From Latrodectus hesperus (Eukaryota > Arthropoda > Arachnida > Araneae > Theridiidae): a DNA stretch of 64,000 nt. A program made the position numbers and the translations under genes. Location of the stretch: NCBI GenBank assembly GCA_037975125.1, contig CM075855.1, forward strand, positions 81,281,085-81,345,084, read 5' to 3'. Below, one piece after another: positions 12,030-23,500 of this stretch. The notes beneath the pieces were generated by a model. That model saw only the letters and a program-made list of their open reading frames with translations, had not been told where the DNA came from and searched no databases. Position 1 is the first letter of the stretch. Each line of letters opens with the position of its first letter.

Positions 12030-12542
12030 GAAAATGAACTGAGAAAATCAATACATCTTGTTGAAAAGGGCCGAGAAAAGAAATGGTATTGCTTGGTTGA
12101 TAATTTCAGAAATACCATTCTTCGTAGACTTCCTATGGTTGAATCGAATTTAGCGTTGAATATACTACTGCTGTAGCTTCGTTTATGGTATTTCTATACA
12201 TCTTTAATTGATATTAAAGCCGATTCAAAACTATTAAATATCTTATGCGAGATTATTGCAGCATTTTGAGTATTAGTCAGTATACCTGTATACGATATAA
12301 GCAAGGACATGCTACAATAATCTCGCATAAGATGTGTAATATTCTAGAATCGGCTTTAATATCCATTAAGGATGTATAGAAATACTATAAACGAAGCTAC
12401 AGCAGTGGTATATTCAACGCTAAATTCGATTTAACCATACGAAGTCTACGAAGAATGGTATTTCTGAAATTATCAACCTAGCGGTACCATTTCTTTTCTC
12501 GCTCTTTTCAACAGGATGTATTGATTTTCTCGGTTCATTTTC
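12030..12542. repeat. Large fold-back: two inverted arms of about 235 bp
   Basis: Left arm 12030-12264 and right arm 12309-12542 are reverse complements with about 18 differences by eye (about 92% identity), separated by a 44-nt spacer (12265-12308). The arms start GAAAATGAAC and end at the spacer with ATTGYAGCAT. The near-equal arm lengths point to a fold-back element or an inverted duplication. No transposase, TA or other clear target-site duplication was found. If transcribed it would form a long hairpin RNA. Confidence 0.9.
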
Positions 12543-13204
12543 TATACATCTTCATTTTAAATTTCTCAGTTCATTCAAAGTAAACTTGTACCAGTTTAAG
12601 CATATATTATGTAGGAAATATATGTTTAATATACATATTTTATGTATTGCAAATATATTTTTTATATATTGTAAAGGGAAACAATCATCTTTTCTTATGT
12701 TTAAACTGGAATAGAAGATAAAAATTTATGTGGAGTTAAACATGATAAATAGGACATTGTGTTGTTTCATATCACTTAGGATTGTGCGAGACTAGAGGAG
12801 AAGAAATGCGAAGGGGACTTTCTCTATTAGATTATGTTAATTCTTTGCTTAATTCCTAATAGAAAACATTCCGATATATCGAAAATTTTCAAAGTAATTC
12901 ATAAAAAAAAATTCGCCATAACACATTGTTTAATAATTAAGTTTACATTATATAGCTGAATTTCAACATCATAAATTCAGTGATTTTGGAAAGTTTATTC
13001 CATGGCAATTCAGTTGAGCTCCAATTTTTATATTAGTTTCTTCAGGAATAAAGAAATGAAAAGTAATATAAATAGAAAATAACTAAGAGTTAAAATTGAA
13101 AATTTTCATGATTATTGAATTGGGAGGTATTGCTATAGTTACATGGTGTTGCACTAGTATGCTTCTCTGTATCTTGCCCTGAGTTGGGTTCTACCAGTTA
13201 GATA
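12543..13204. other. Intergenic AT-rich DNA, no gene seen
   Basis: No coding, RNA or repeat signal apart from short AT-rich runs such as repeated ATATTTTTTATATATTG-like words near 12620-12670. Confidence 0.4.
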
Positions 13205-13432
13205 AAAGCAGCTGGGTGGAGTTTTCGTGATTTTGAAGCTCGGACCAAGCAGAAGACCTCCAATGCTTGGCTTGCCAACCCGAGAGGTATCATTTCACTT
13301 GGAGGACTTTGCGACCACGACATATTTAACGTGCCCCAGCCACCTTTAGTCAACACGACGGATCTTCGGTTAATACAGGATTCGAACTCACTACCTTCTC
13401 ATAATGAGAATGACCTAATCAACCAGATCCTA
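13205..13432 (-). repeat. tRNA-derived SINE, family A, copy 2
   Basis: Aligns with 3536-3757 over its length: shared ACCAAGCAGAAGACC, TATCATTTCAC, GCGACCAC, CACGACGGATCTTC and ACTCACTACCTTCT blocks. The minus strand has a good B box GAGTTCGAATCC (complement of about 13378-13389) in the tRNA-like head at the right end. The two copies differ at many positions, so they are old. Confidence 0.75.
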
Positions 13433-14035
13433 TTAGTTGCATATTGTGGATACAAGTTACTTTAAGCAATATTATTATATATTACACGTATAAAATTCTT
13501 TTATAATGAATTTCATTGTAACAAAAAGCTTTAATCACTAATATGAAATCATTATAATAGCTAGCATAGTTATTCAAATTATTTTCTTCAGCATCATAAA
13601 TATTATTTTGTTTTTTATTTAAAATTATGTTATTTGTTTAGCTAAGGAAGAGTCGAAAATTAATATTTGTTTAATATTCATCCTGTTAAACTCGGTTTTA
13701 TTAAAGTAATTCATTTTTCAATTCATTTTTTTTTTGGAAAAATTATTCTCACAAGAATTAAAACCATGATTTTCAATACCAACTTTCGACTACTTCTCTA
13801 TCCAAACAAATCTATGCAGTTTTCGGTGCTTTTGTAATATGCGGCGTATGAAAGCCAAAACTGATGTCTAAACGTGAAACAAAACTATCATAAAATGCAT
13901 CTAATGAGGGTACCTATATATTTATTTCCTTAATGTCCTTCATGATATTTTTTATTCTAAATAAAACATATCAGAAATAGCATGAAACAAAAATAGGCCG
14001 CTTCGATCGTAAAGATTCCACATTTATCGAAAAGT
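13433..14035. other. Intergenic AT-rich DNA, no gene seen
   Basis: No ORF, RNA gene or repeat recognised. Confidence 0.4.
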
Positions 14036-14249
14036 CAAGGAAAAAACGCAGTCCATCAATTGACCGTCAATCAATGAAGGAATTCTTTAACTCGGCTCTT
14101 CTTTTTCTTTACTCCCCCTCTCTTTGGATCGGAAAAGAATAGACTGCCTGCCTGCTTGCTACCTCATGTAGAAAAACCCATCTCTGTCTCGGTACTTGGC
14201 GGCTTTTACCATATAAAACTCGCCAAATTCCATCATCGATTGAAACTGG
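14036..14249 (+). promoter_or_regulatory. Candidate TATA promoter with short first exon
   Basis: A moderately GC-richer block ends with TATAAAA at 14212-14218. About 35 nt downstream there is a possible donor, ACTGG|GTAAGA (exon end 14249). This could be a promoter of an upstream non-coding exon for the ABCA gene or for another transcript. No ORF supports it, so it remains tentative. Confidence 0.25.
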
Positions 14250-14662
14250 GTAAGAACCATTCACTTTACCTCGCAGTAACTAGTAAATTACGTATCTTGA
14301 TGCTCACCACAGTAAGCAAAATGTGCAACTAAAGTAAATGAAATATTTTTTTAATTATGTGACTTTCATATTTTCATACCATGAAATATCTTTACAGTAA
14401 TTTGAAATTATCTACAAATTTAAAATTATTATCATTTTTGTAAAATAAGAGTTTTTATGGGAAAAAAAAAACTTCGAATTTCTTGATGGCTGCTTTTTTA
14501 TTTTTTTTAAATATCGATTGTTTGTTATATATATAAGTACTATTATATAATTTAAATATTATATAATTTAAAAACTTCCATTTCTGGAAAGCAATTATCA
14601 CATCACGTTCTTTATATTATTTTAAATTTGAGCGTATATATATTTCTATCCAAAAATGTCGA

Positions 14663-14833
14663 GCCGAGCTGGCAGCCGAATGGTTAACGCTCTTGCCTTC
14701 AGTTCAACAGTTCGTGGGTTCGAATCCCACCTTGGGCATGGATGTTTGTAGTGGTTCGGAATCCACTTTAAACCGTAAGTCCCGGTCTAATTAGCCCTCG
14801 TGTGCAAAAAATGACCGTTGAGCGACAAACAAA
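14663..14833 (+). repeat. tRNA-derived SINE, family B, with target-site duplications
   Basis: The head resembles a serine/leucine-type tRNA: A-box-like TGGCAGCCGAATGGTTAACGC and a perfect B box GGGTTCGAATCCC. A tRNA-unrelated body and the tail ACCGTTGAGCGACAAAC follow. Flanking duplications CCAAAAATGTCGA (14650-14662) and CCAAAGATGTCGA (14834-14846) match at 12 of 13 bases and define the element at 171 bp. The acceptor stem pairs poorly, so this is a SINE, not a functional tRNA gene. Confidence 0.85.
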
Positions 14834-14846
14834 CCAAAGATGTCGA

Positions 14847-15264
14847 TTCAATTTTATAAAAAACAGAAAATAATAAAATATGCTCAATTTTCAATGTTAT
14901 CTAACAGATTGAAGTTATAATCATTTTTTGTTAATTTTTCTATAACCTAAATATTTCGAAATTTGATTATTAAATAATATGAACATAAAAACAATACTTT
15001 TATTCATATTTGCTTTTAAAACAAGGATCAGATGGAAGAGAATACAAGTTATGTGAGTCAACAAGGTCACACGCTATAGATTAATTTTGTGTAATCAAAT
15101 TTTATTTTTGTCCTTAGTTGCTGTATTTAAACAATGTGTATCCAATGTTGGCTATAGCATATGAACATGCCTATACCATCGATTGACAACATTAATGTTT
15201 TTGATATTGACAATCCAAAAAAGTTTGCCTACTTATAGATTTGTTACAAGGTTTTTATAATTGA
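14847..15264. other. Intergenic AT-rich DNA, no gene seen
   Basis: Nothing recognised between the two family B SINE remnants. Confidence 0.4.
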
Positions 15265-15345
15265 GAAATCATTCATGACTCCCATGACGTGGGTATCAGG
15301 TTCGATCCTAGCCACCGTTGAGCAAAAAACGAAGAATGTTATATT
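15265..15345 (+). repeat. Truncated family B SINE
   Basis: Has a B-box-like AGGTTCGATCCTAG (about 15298-15311) followed directly by ACCGTTGAGCAAAAAAC, the tail also seen at 14663-14833 and near 5510. The A-box half is missing or decayed. Confidence 0.55.
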
Positions 15346-17868
15346 TCTTCTTTTTGAGTTCACCTTTTTCAGGATGCTTGATTGGCATTTTTTGTAGTTT
15401 TATTCCTTATTTCAAGTAAACCTAATTAAGTATTTAATGAAAGCACAACTAGAAGGCAGGAAAAAGCTGTACAATTTTCAGACAGTCCCCTATTCGGTGT
15501 CAAATTGGTGGAGATATGATCTACAAGAATATAGTAAAATCTACTACCATTAAGAATGTTGACAACTGGAATATGCTATATATTAAATGTAATATTTATT
15601 AATGTTTCTTATTTCTTGATTTTTCTTAACTTTTCGTTTCATATTCCATAAAATTTGCATTTTATCGATTTTTAAACTTAAAAAGATGGTACCATTTCAA
15701 AATTCAATTAAAATTATTTATTTTTAATATTTTTTTAGTTTTGTGTAAAATATTCATATGCGTTCTCGTGTAACAGGATCATTTGAATTTTATATTTAGA
15801 CTTTATACTTTTTTTATAATCGTTTCTTTTATTTAAGAATTCTGTCTTGATTTTTAAAATTTTTGTTCCTTAATATGCTAATTTCCTAAACACTGCAAAA
15901 AAGCAAAATATTGTAAACAATCTTGTCTAGATTCTTAAAAGTTCTCGTGAAGATTGTTAATATTATGTTCTCTGAAACAATATTTTGTTCTATCAATTAT
16001 TCTGTAACATTTTAATTTTTTGTTCTGAATAAAGGAGTCAATGTCATATTCAATCAAATATTAGGGTATTAAGACACATAATAATTCCAATTCAATTGTA
16101 AGTTATTTTTCCCCAGAAAAAATTAAAACCCCATCTCTTGTTAACACGCAGTATTTCTTTCTAATAAATTTTCAAATTTCCATTTCAATCATTTTATGGC
16201 TGATATAAAAAAAAAAATAAAAAAATTTCAACTAAGTTTTTTTCTAAATATGTTGAGTTTTTATAGAACTAATTATTAATTGTTTTGGGTACATTTAATG
16301 AGTGCATATTAGGTTATTTCCGTTAATTTAATTTCTTTTTGTGTGTGTGTGTATGAATTTAAATTCAAAGCAGAGTTTAAAATTTACTTTATTTTTTTAA
16401 GCAGTATAGTACTTCACTCTCATATTATTAAGATATTTAATCTATTACTTTAAAATTGTTATTTTTCTGCCTTTCTCAAAGTTTTTTTAGCATATTTGCA
16501 TTTCCCTGTTTTCATAAACTGAATATTATTTTTTGTAACCAAATCCAAAAAATGTATTCTTGAAACTGTTCACAAGAATTTCTAAAAGTACCTTATCAGT
16601 CAAGTGAATTTGAACTCGTTTAAATTTAAATATCTTTTTGAATATCAGTAATATTAATGATTTATGTTATCTCAGGAAAGTAAAAAAAAAGGCGTGCTTA
16701 ACTTCACATTTTTCAAGTTTTTTGTTTCTTTACTTTATTATTGGTCCTCAAATGATCTACTTATTTTGAGGATCAATGATTAAAGAATATCAAAACTCTC
16801 TCTCTTGTATTCACTCTGTGTTATAAAAATCTCCTCATGATTTAATGACTATACGAATCACGAAAAATATTTGTAAGCATTTAAAGTATAATTCCATTTT
16901 TTCTTACTGAGTTTCAAAAATTCTTGTAATAACTCAAACTCTTACTTACAATTTTTTACTCAACAGAAAATGATGACAAATTTTTTATGAAAAATTTATC
17001 ATTTTTTCAGAAAATTTCGCAAAATGAAACAAAACCCACAGTGTAATTAAAAAACAAATATTAAGAATGAAATGAATTATTTTTAATAATTAGTATATTG
17101 TGGCTTATTTTTTAAAATAATTGATTTTTTATATTAATTTACATGATTTATAATGCAAACAGATTTTCATTTGCTGATTTTTTACCAGGAGTCATATTAG
17201 GGCCTTCATTTTTATGAGCTATAAAATGTATTACTTTCTAATAAGGATTATATTATATTTACCACAATATTGGCTTTTGCCCATGAAATTTTTAATTTGT
17301 GTGGTAAATAAATAAATTATTAAATTACAATCCGAAGAATGTATTCTTTTATTTATCCCATGGAATCTTATAATTAAAATTAAAAATTAATTGTCATTAA
17401 ATTATATAATTAACTTAAATTTTGTATTTTTTAATTGTATATGATAAATTATTAAATATATAATAGAGTAATGGTAGTTCTGAAATACACTTATATTAGT
17501 CATGGCACAATTTATATTGCAATTATAATGACATAATTAATGGAAAAAATAGTAAAAATTGTGAAAGATAAGTGAGATATGTATAAAATACTTTCATTTA
17601 AAAATAGTATAAATTTACAAAATAAAAAAAATGTTTTTATTTGTGTGAATTTAATTACATCTTCATTTATTTTATAATTATCAATAATAATAAAAATATT
17701 TATTTTGATTTTTTAAATGATAAAATTCATTAACTAATGATTAATTTCTCTTTTACCATTAGTTCCACTTAAAAAATTTTCTTAAATAATTTCTTAGAAA
17801 ATGTACATGAACGTTGGTTTTTCCAAAGTTAAAATGTCATTGTCTATATTTATAAGTGTGCATATTTC
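15346..17868. other. Intergenic AT-rich DNA upstream of the ABCA gene
   Basis: No gene recognised. Contains an imperfect inverted repeat ATTGGTCCTCAAA / TTTGAGGATCAAT (16740-16777, one mismatch) and a short GT run at about 16340. Any enhancers of the downstream gene would lie here but cannot be recognised by eye. Confidence 0.4.
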
Positions 17869-17907
17869 TATATAACAAGCGGGAAATAAGAAAAAGTCGT
17901 CAGTCAG
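17869..17907 (+). promoter_or_regulatory. Core promoter of the ABCA gene: TATA box plus initiator
   Basis: TATATAA at 17869-17875 is followed by TCAGTCAGTC at 17900-17909, two overlapping copies of the arthropod initiator consensus (TCAKTY), with A+1 at 17902 (or 17906). The spacing of about 33 bp from the first T of the TATA box to A+1 is close to the expected distance. Directly downstream the base composition rises in GC and leads to a good donor at 18531, supporting this as the start of the first exon. Confidence 0.6.
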
Positions 17908-18531
17908 TCTGCTGTAAAACGTAGTGCTGCAAATGTGTCGTGATATTTAAATGGAAATCAACTTACTCCAGGAAAGGCTAAAGGAAAATCCCTTGGCGAG
18001 TTAACCATTGCGCCAAAAGAGCCAAAAACCTTAAACTCGTAGTAGCTCAGAAGAGAGGAATGAGAGGTTCGTGCAGTTGCACTGAGTCAGATTAGCACAG
18101 GTGATGCAGTAGGGTGTTTTAATGTGATCTTGAGTATCACATTGGAGAAAAATAAAACTTTTATTGCAATAAAATTGAATTACCCGATGTACTTGCGGAT
18201 GATTTTTCTGCTCACAATCGATCTGAAGCATTCTATGAGATCTGCGAAGATGTTGAAAATCAACTATTTTCGCGCGCTCTGAGCTGGATGTGATCTTGCT
18301 GCCTGCGGATATTCCTCGTGAAAACGAAAGTAAAGATCAGCTGTGTTGTGGTGGATGCGAAAGGATTTAAAACGAGCATTATGTGGGTCAAGTTCACAAC
18401 GTGCTGATTTGATTTATAACTAACAGCTGTGTGTGGATTATGAAATAACTTCTCAACAATAGAATGGAGGCTTTCTCTTTATTTTGTGGGGCTTTTATTT
18501 ACGCGCTTGAGTGTTGCGAAAGAATGTGAAG
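17902..18531 (+). other. 5' untranslated first exon of the ABCA gene
   Basis: A GC-richer block of about 630 nt ends at the donor GAAG|GTAAAA (18532 first intron base). Joined to the acceptor at 20457 it brings the coding frame in from upstream; that frame is open back to a TAA at 18421-18423 with no ATG, so translation must start at 20463. The exon contains several upstream ATGs, including a 21-codon uORF at 18464-18529 that stops two bases before the splice junction. The first base rests on promoter motifs only. Confidence 0.5.
18464..18529 (+). other. Upstream open reading frame in the 5'UTR exon
   Basis: ATGGAG... through ATG TGA encodes 21 residues with a hydrophobic start (MEAFSLFCG). 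The stop codon ends two bases before the exon end. Such an uORF could lower translation of the main ORF; that is inference. Confidence 0.35.
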
Positions 18532-19153
18532 GTAAAATACTCTCACTCAAATGTTTAATCAATAAACTAAAAATATTCGATCGCAAATTTACTTTAGAAA
18601 ATATCTTATTTATTTATAAGTAAAAAACTATTTAAGAAAGTATTGTGGTAAAATTTGTATTAAGTCAGTAAGATATTAAACATTATATTATTAATATTTA
18701 TATAAAATAAATAATGAAATCATTGATTATATTTTTATAAATTCTTATGTAATTTGTTCTACATTGTTAAATAATATTTGTTTAACAAAATAAATATTCA
18801 ATTTATTGCTACATCATATCAAATCATAAAGTAAATATATGTGAGAAAATATATGTTCCACAATTTTTTTAGAACAAGTATTTAATTTTATAATTTTGAT
18901 ACTTAAATTGTTTAAATCCCTTACTTACAAAATACCAATGATTATTTGATTTTCTCAAGTACTAAATTTTATGTAATTAAATTTTTTTCCAATTATTTAA
19001 TCTGCTATTTCATAAAATTTATTAAACATGTGAGATATTAATAAACTAGTTATGTTTTGCAATTAGTATCATAATGTTTTCCTTATAAGTGTAATATATC
19101 TACTTAATTTTTTTACTTATTTTCTTATATTTATACAAGATATATATATGAAA

Positions 19154-19246
<93 letters not shown>

Positions 19247-20457
19247 AAGATACAATCTATTTATTTAATAAGGTAATTTTTTTACCATTCAATGTTTGCT
19301 TAAAATGTTCTTTGTTGAATTAGCAATTTTAATTCCCTCTTGCAAAATTCATCTATGAAATTTATCTTATTTATTTTTAAATAATACATATTTTTGATTA
19401 AATTTTGAAATCAAATAATCAGGAAATAATTTTTTGTTCATGTAAATAATTTCATTAAATTTTTGCATCAAATCTTTTAAAATCAGTGAAGAAGGCTAAA
19501 TATTTAAGTGTTAAGTTATAGTTAAAATCATTGGAAAGTAGATACTTTTCATGAAATCCATTGTATTTGTATATATTTAATTGTTATATTAAATTGTTAA
19601 AGATAAACAATTTCAGTTGTAATATTTTTTTTACTTCATTTCAGCATTCCGATATCAAGTTTTAAATAAACATTGCACATATAGATCATGTGTTATGGAA
19701 TATTATTGACATTTCATTAGCAAATAAGAAATTTTAATAAACTTAGGTAAGTAATTTATATATAATTTTAATAAATTTATGGTTTTTTACTAAATAAATC
19801 TAGGATTCATTATTAAAATTTTTTTTGTTTTCCATAATCATAAGAAAAAAGTATTAATGTAATTAAAATTTGATTATTTTAAGTTATTTTATATGGTTAT
19901 GACTAATGTAGATTTTAATATATTTATTTAAATATGTAAAATAAAACAAAATTATCATTCTTTTATTTGGTAGCCATGAATTTTATACTACACATATGTT
20001 TTAAGCTGAATCAAATGAGTATATTGGACTTTGAAAAAAAAAATTCAAAATGAATTTTTTTTAAAAAAATAATTTTTTCTTCAAAGAAAAAACTTGAGAT
20101 TTTTTTTAAGGACTGGGCAGGGTTATTTATGTTTAACCACTTTTTGTAATGATTATTATAATGCATGTCAAATATGTGATTGATGAAATATAACATATGT
20201 CCGAATCTAAACTAATTATTTGGCCATTATGCTGAACAACTTTTACTTCACTTAGAATTTAAAAGTTATAATGTCTTATCTAGCTAATCACTTTTTAATC
20301 TAGTTAATTTTAATATTTTTATTTTTGAATTCAATTATTTACAATGCAATTGTAATAGTGTACAAAAATGTCTAATTATCATTTATGATATATGATAATT
20401 TATAGATATAATGCTTAAAATTAATTTTTTTATTGATACATATTTTTTCTTTTTCAG
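18532..20457. other. Intron between the 5'UTR exon and the first coding exon
   Basis: Very AT-rich. Holds a long (AT)n tract at 19157-19243 and no other recognised feature. Ends in the polypyrimidine/acceptor TTTTTCTTTTTCAG. Confidence 0.55.
19157..19243. repeat. (AT)n microsatellite
   Basis: About 43 uninterrupted AT dinucleotides. Its true length is prone to assembly error. Confidence 0.98.
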
Positions 20458-20528
20458 TCAAAATGGGATTTTGGAATCAATTGTATCTTCTACTATGGAA
20501 AAATTTTACTCTTCACAAGAGGCAAAAG
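20458..20528 (+). CDS. ABCA coding exon 1 (start codon)
   Basis: Begins five bases before the ATG at 20463 (context TCAAAATGG) and encodes residues 1-22, a cytosolic start ending in KRQK. Acceptor TTTTCAG, donor AAAAG|GTAAAA, phase 0. Confidence 0.93.
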
Positions 20529-23500
20529 GTAAAATGCTTTTTCTGTATTTATTATTCTTGATAAAAAAAAAATGCTTCTTATTAGCTGTAAAGAAATGCA
20601 GCCATCTTTGTCATAACATTAATGATTCACAAATCATTATAAGAATTTTGAAATAAATATAAATATTGGTCAAATGCAAAAAACTTCAAGATCAGTTAAA
20701 TTTACTTCATTCTAATTAAAAATTATGCTATTAAAACTTCTGTTTGCTGACATTTATATAAATTGCCTTAAATTATATGGGAATGATGTTTAGTAAATTT
20801 GCAAAAGAAATTTATTTCTTTTGTATTTATATTTAGTTATTTAAGATACACCACCAATCCATTGTTATATATGCTGAATTATTGTTGAATATATATGATG
20901 TACATTTTACAGTATACCAAGGCAGATTTGTCCATTAACAGCTTTACAATATACACTGTAGGTTATTGGTAATAGTTTTAGAATGCATTATATATACTAA
21001 CTCCAGAAATATTACTTGTCAATACACATTTTTTATGTGCCAGGATGAAAACCTTGATCCACTAAATGAGATAGTGAAATGTTAATTATTGTATGACATA
21101 GATAATGATTTATTCATAGGTAATGTTTAATTTTTATCTATGCTAATTTGACATTATGCCATAGATGGCCTAATGCTGAAGATTTGTATGACATTTTAAC
21201 AGCAACTGCATTATTGTCTTTCATATGGACTTTTCTTAGATAATAAACCAACATGTTCACATGTTGCAAGGAAGAAAACTCAGAAAATTCTCAAGCACTC
21301 ATTTTGTTAGCTGTGCATATAAAATGCAGAAACACATCTATCTCCAATTGTTAAGAGTAACTGATCGAACCCAGAACCCAATACTCCAAAAATTGTGGTA
21401 AAGCAATTAGGATAAGGTATACTGTGTTCATATTAATTGATAAGACAGTTTCATCTAGTATCCACTATTCTATATTTTCATTCAGTAACCAAAAGAGGTA
21501 TAAATGTATGTTTATCCCATCAAATTGGAAATCTTAAGCTAAATCAAAGATAGTTTCAGTCAAATAAAAGCTGTTGCACTGTGTTAAAGTGTTATGATGT
21601 AAAATTACACATAAATTTAATTCATTATGCAAATATTGCATTCTTCTTGCACCAAATTATGTTACATAAAAATATTAATTTTTATAATGTTTATATTTGT
21701 ACTTACCTATTTACATCCTACAGAAATTATTCATCAGTTTATTGGTAGTGTACTCAGATGCATCATGTAATATGTTTAATGAAATTATGTTGTAATGATC
21801 TAAGATGAATCCAGGTATATTATCATTTTAATCCAAAATCATGCAATAAATTTGACATTGTGCTATGATCCTCCCTTTTACACTGGCAAAGATGAATTAA
21901 GTCCTATGATTTACTAGAGTTTGTACACTGCCTGAACATGCTTGTTTTTGATAAGACTAGGTTTGTACCTGCTACTATCAACTTTCTGTCTACAAAAGTG
22001 ATGCCTTTATCAATTGCGCTACCATTGTCAACTTTTTAAATAAAATAAGAGTGGCGAGAAAATTTTTCTTTTCAGATTGAAAATTCTTTCTAGAATAAAA
22101 CATAAATATGATTTTTATTTTTAATATTTGTCATTGTTATGAGCTATTAATGAATTAACTTTTCTGTTTTAATAATTATAAATGCCCTCTTTTAACTTTC
22201 ATATTACCATTTTTGTTTTTCATGTTATTTTCTTCATCTTCTCCAACAAGTGAAATTTGCATAAAATCTTTTCAATTATACATAAATTTTAAACTGTACT
22301 ATGAATTTTGATTTATAGAAATTTAATATATAGAAAAACTAATGTGTTTTGAATTATGTTATGTGTTATGAATAAAGGAATTAAATCATTAGAATATTGT
22401 ATAAAAATCATTGTAGTATATTATGATAGCTGCCACAACTTTTTCCTTTATATGATATCAAAGCTATTTAATATGAGAAGCTCATTTTTAATAGTTAATA
22501 ATACAGAATTTGCATATTTAATGTATATAAGAAACATCTTTTTTTAATTTTTTATGTTGAGATATGTAAAATGTATTATTTCTCACTGAAATTTAAATAA
22601 ATTCTTACATTAATTTATCCTGTTATTTTTCCTTACATTTGTCTTTTATATTTATCTATAGGTCCGACTTGTAGTAGAAGTGGTCTGGCCTTTATCTCTT
22701 TTTCTAATTTTAATGTGGGTCAGAAGTAAAGGTTTAAAATTTGCTGCCCATCAGTGTAAGTATTAGTTGTATAAAGATTTTAATGGTAAACTGTTTAAAA
22801 CAGATTATTTGGTCACAATCTGTTAAATACATATTTCTTGTGTGGAAACACATAATTGTAAATTGTTGCTTAATTTTATTTTTATCCATTAAGAAATTTT
22901 CTGTCTTGATAAAATTAATATAAATAAATATTATATAATATTTATTTATAATATATATAATATTTATTTATATAACATTTATATAAATAAATGTTATATA
23001 AATGTTTTGTTTGAGTTATGATTGTTTAATTTCATTTTAAATTTATATCAAAGAAACTTTAGTAATTGAATGAACATTATTTTCATGTAATGTTATTAAA
23101 TAATTAATTTTTAAAAATGCCCTATTCACATAATTTTCAATGAAATCAAAATTAATTATCTTGTTAAAAAAACCTTAAGTATCTTGATTATTTAATCAAA
23201 TTGAAAATAAATTTAAAAAATTCTTTGAAAATAAATTTTAAGAAAAAATAATAATAATCAAATCTAGTAGTAGCAAAACACATTTCACTGATTAATAAAA
23301 AGTTATCCCTTTAGTGTTTATGTAATCCAATGGACAATATTAATGGGAAAATAATTATTGGACTAAAATAAACTTAAAAATATAATGGGTTGTAGAATTA
23401 AGTTAAATTATTTGCTCAGTTATATAAAAATATAAATTTGCATTTATTATTGCATACATTCATTTGAGAATATTAGGTCAATATATATTTTTTATTTTTG

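Noticed and set aside
14663..14735. tRNA gene suggested by perfect B box and A-box-like sequence
   Set aside because: The acceptor stem pairs poorly and the unit continues into a SINE body bounded by target-site duplications.
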